A DNA stretch of 41,953 nucleotides from the NCBI GenBank assembly GCA_903907925.1, contig CAIVQB010000145.1:1-41953 (forward strand), in the 5' to 3' direction. The notes below the pieces were generated by a model. The model made no database searches and was not told where the DNA came from. It was given only the letters and a program-made list of their open reading frames with translations. This DNA is from an uncultured Verrucomicrobiota bacterium (lineage in GTDB: Bacteria > Verrucomicrobiota > Verrucomicrobiia > Limisphaerales > UBA9464). The translations under genes and the position numbers were made by a program. Positions 41,155 to 41,953 of this stretch are shown here, piece after piece. Position 1 is the stretch's first letter. The number at the start of each line of letters is the position of its first letter.

Positions 41155-41953
41155 ATGTGGTTCTTCCTCACCCTCCTGTTGACCGCCGCGCTCGCGGGGG
41201 TGATCTGGGTGTGGCTCCGCCGCGAACGGCGCCTCGAATCGCAGCTCCGCCAATGTCAATTGGACCTGGCCGAGGTGAAGGCCGCACGGCACCTGGCCCT
41301 CGCCGAGGAACAGAACAAGCAGCAGACGGTGTTCAACAGCATGGTCGAGGGATTGCTCATCCTCGACGAAGACGGCCGGGTCCAATTTGCCAATCCCACG
41401 CTCGGAAATCTCTTCGACCTCCATCACGACATCCGCGGTCAAACGCTTCTGGAAGCCCTGCGCCATCACGAACTCAAGGCAGTCGCTGACCGCTCGCTGC
41501 TCGAGGGACGGGTCACTGATTTTGAACTCACCCTCGCCGGTTCCGAGCCGCGCGTTCTTCAGATCAACGCCGCCAGCTTTCGCGATCGTGACCGTGCTCA
41601 TGCCGGGACGATTCTCGTTTTCCACGACCTCACCCGCCTCAAGCAGTTGGAGAACCTCCGAAAGGAATTCGTCGCCAATGTCAGTCACGAGCTCCGGACC
41701 CCGCTCTCACTCATCAAGGGCTATGTCGAAACCTTGATCGACGGCGCAAAGGACGATCCAGCCATCGCGTTGCGCTTCCTGCAGACCATCGAGAAGCACG
41801 CCGACCGCCTGTCGTTCCTCATCGAGGATCTGCTCACCATTTCCCAACTGGAGTCGGGGCAGATCGTCCTGAACCAGCAGCCCCTTCTGCTGGCGGAACA
41901 GATCGATCAGGTGATCCGCGATCTCCACGCCCGCGCGCAGGAGCGCGACATCA
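41155..41953 (+). CDS. Sensor histidine kinase, PhoR-like (incomplete at window end)
   Basis: 266 residues seen from ATG 41155; the rest lies outside the window. One N-terminal transmembrane helix (about 1-21, WFFLTLLLTAALAGVIWVWL) is followed by a short coiled-coil-like segment, a PAS-like domain (about 60-160; SMVEGLLILDEDGRVQFANP) and the HisKA dimerisation domain with the H-box VANVSHELRTPLSLIKGY (His178). The ATPase domain is not reached. A single helix, a PAS domain and the regulator next door match the PhoR plan. Confidence 0.9.
   Translation, partial: MWFFLTLLLTAALAGVIWVWLRRERRLESQLRQCQLDLAEVKAARHLALAEEQNKQQTVFNSMVEGLLILDEDGRVQFANPTLGNLFDLHHDIRGQTLLEALRHHELKAVADRSLLEGRVTDFELTLAGSEPRVLQINAASFRDRDRAHAGTILVFHDLTRLKQLENLRKEFVANVSHELRTPLSLIKGYVETLIDGAKDDPAIALRFLQTIEKHADRLSFLIEDLLTISQLESGQIVLNQQPLLLAEQIDQVIRDLHARAQERDI

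Noticed and set aside
1-41953. tRNA, rRNA, riboswitch, insertion sequence, integrase or phage genes
   Set aside because: I looked for T-loop-like sequences, transposase and integrase motifs and long conserved RNA structures and found none that I can support.

Overview
The window looks like chromosomal DNA of a high-GC member of the Verrucomicrobiota, probably a Limisphaerales/Pedosphaerales-type (subdivision 3) bacterium. The case rests on gene content: DUF1592/DUF1552 (PSD-type) proteins with c-type heme motifs, a HEAT plus Pirellula/Verrucomicrobium-type heme domain, an ECF sigma factor next to a Ser/Thr kinase fused to a beta-propeller, PEP-CTERM surface proteins, PQQ-like propeller proteins, and short palindromic repeats between genes. 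Most assignments come from motifs read directly; the lineage is an inference.

Layout. (1) 1-5836, minus strand: a tight operon DUF1592 - DUF1552 - DUF1592. The last gene loses its homology at about position 97, where two tandem hairpins begin at the window edge. A HEAT/heme-domain gene (6063-7160) diverges from it and is followed by priA. (2) 9.5-16.7 kb: an EF-hand/propeller exported protein, two PEP-CTERM proteins, a small membrane protein, an acyltransferase flanked by two 77%-identical small paralogues, a short ANL-superfamily enzyme, and several dispersed repeats. (3) 15.9-24.2 kb, minus strand: ECF sigma, WD40-type Ser/Thr kinase, a 980-residue secreted beta-rich protein and a PEP-CTERM P-domain-like protein. 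This could be a signalling locus controlling surface proteins. (4) 24.4-30.2 kb: two exported PQQ-like propeller proteins, a divergent MarR regulator with a perfect palindrome between them, and a CPBP membrane protease. (5) 30.2-34.0 kb: an MBL-fold hydrolase, an S1/P1-nuclease-like exported enzyme, a CBM48 mini-protein, and a coupled Nudix/tadA pair. (6) 34.2-39.2 kb, plus strand, housekeeping: a membrane-anchored protein, an EcsA-like ABC ATPase, coaD, yceD (DUF177), rpmF, plsX, fabH. (7) 39.2 kb to the end: a PilT/PilU-type ATPase, then a PhoB/PhoR-like two-component system preceded by three 7-bp units at an exact 11-bp period, resembling a Pho box.

I saw no tRNA, rRNA, CRISPR array, transposase, integrase or phage gene. 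The items most worth follow-up are the Pho-box-like array, the MarR palindrome, the duplicated small protein around the acyltransferase, the sigma/kinase/surface-protein locus, and the families of dispersed palindromic repeats, one of which appears to interrupt a gene and another to supply a stop codon.
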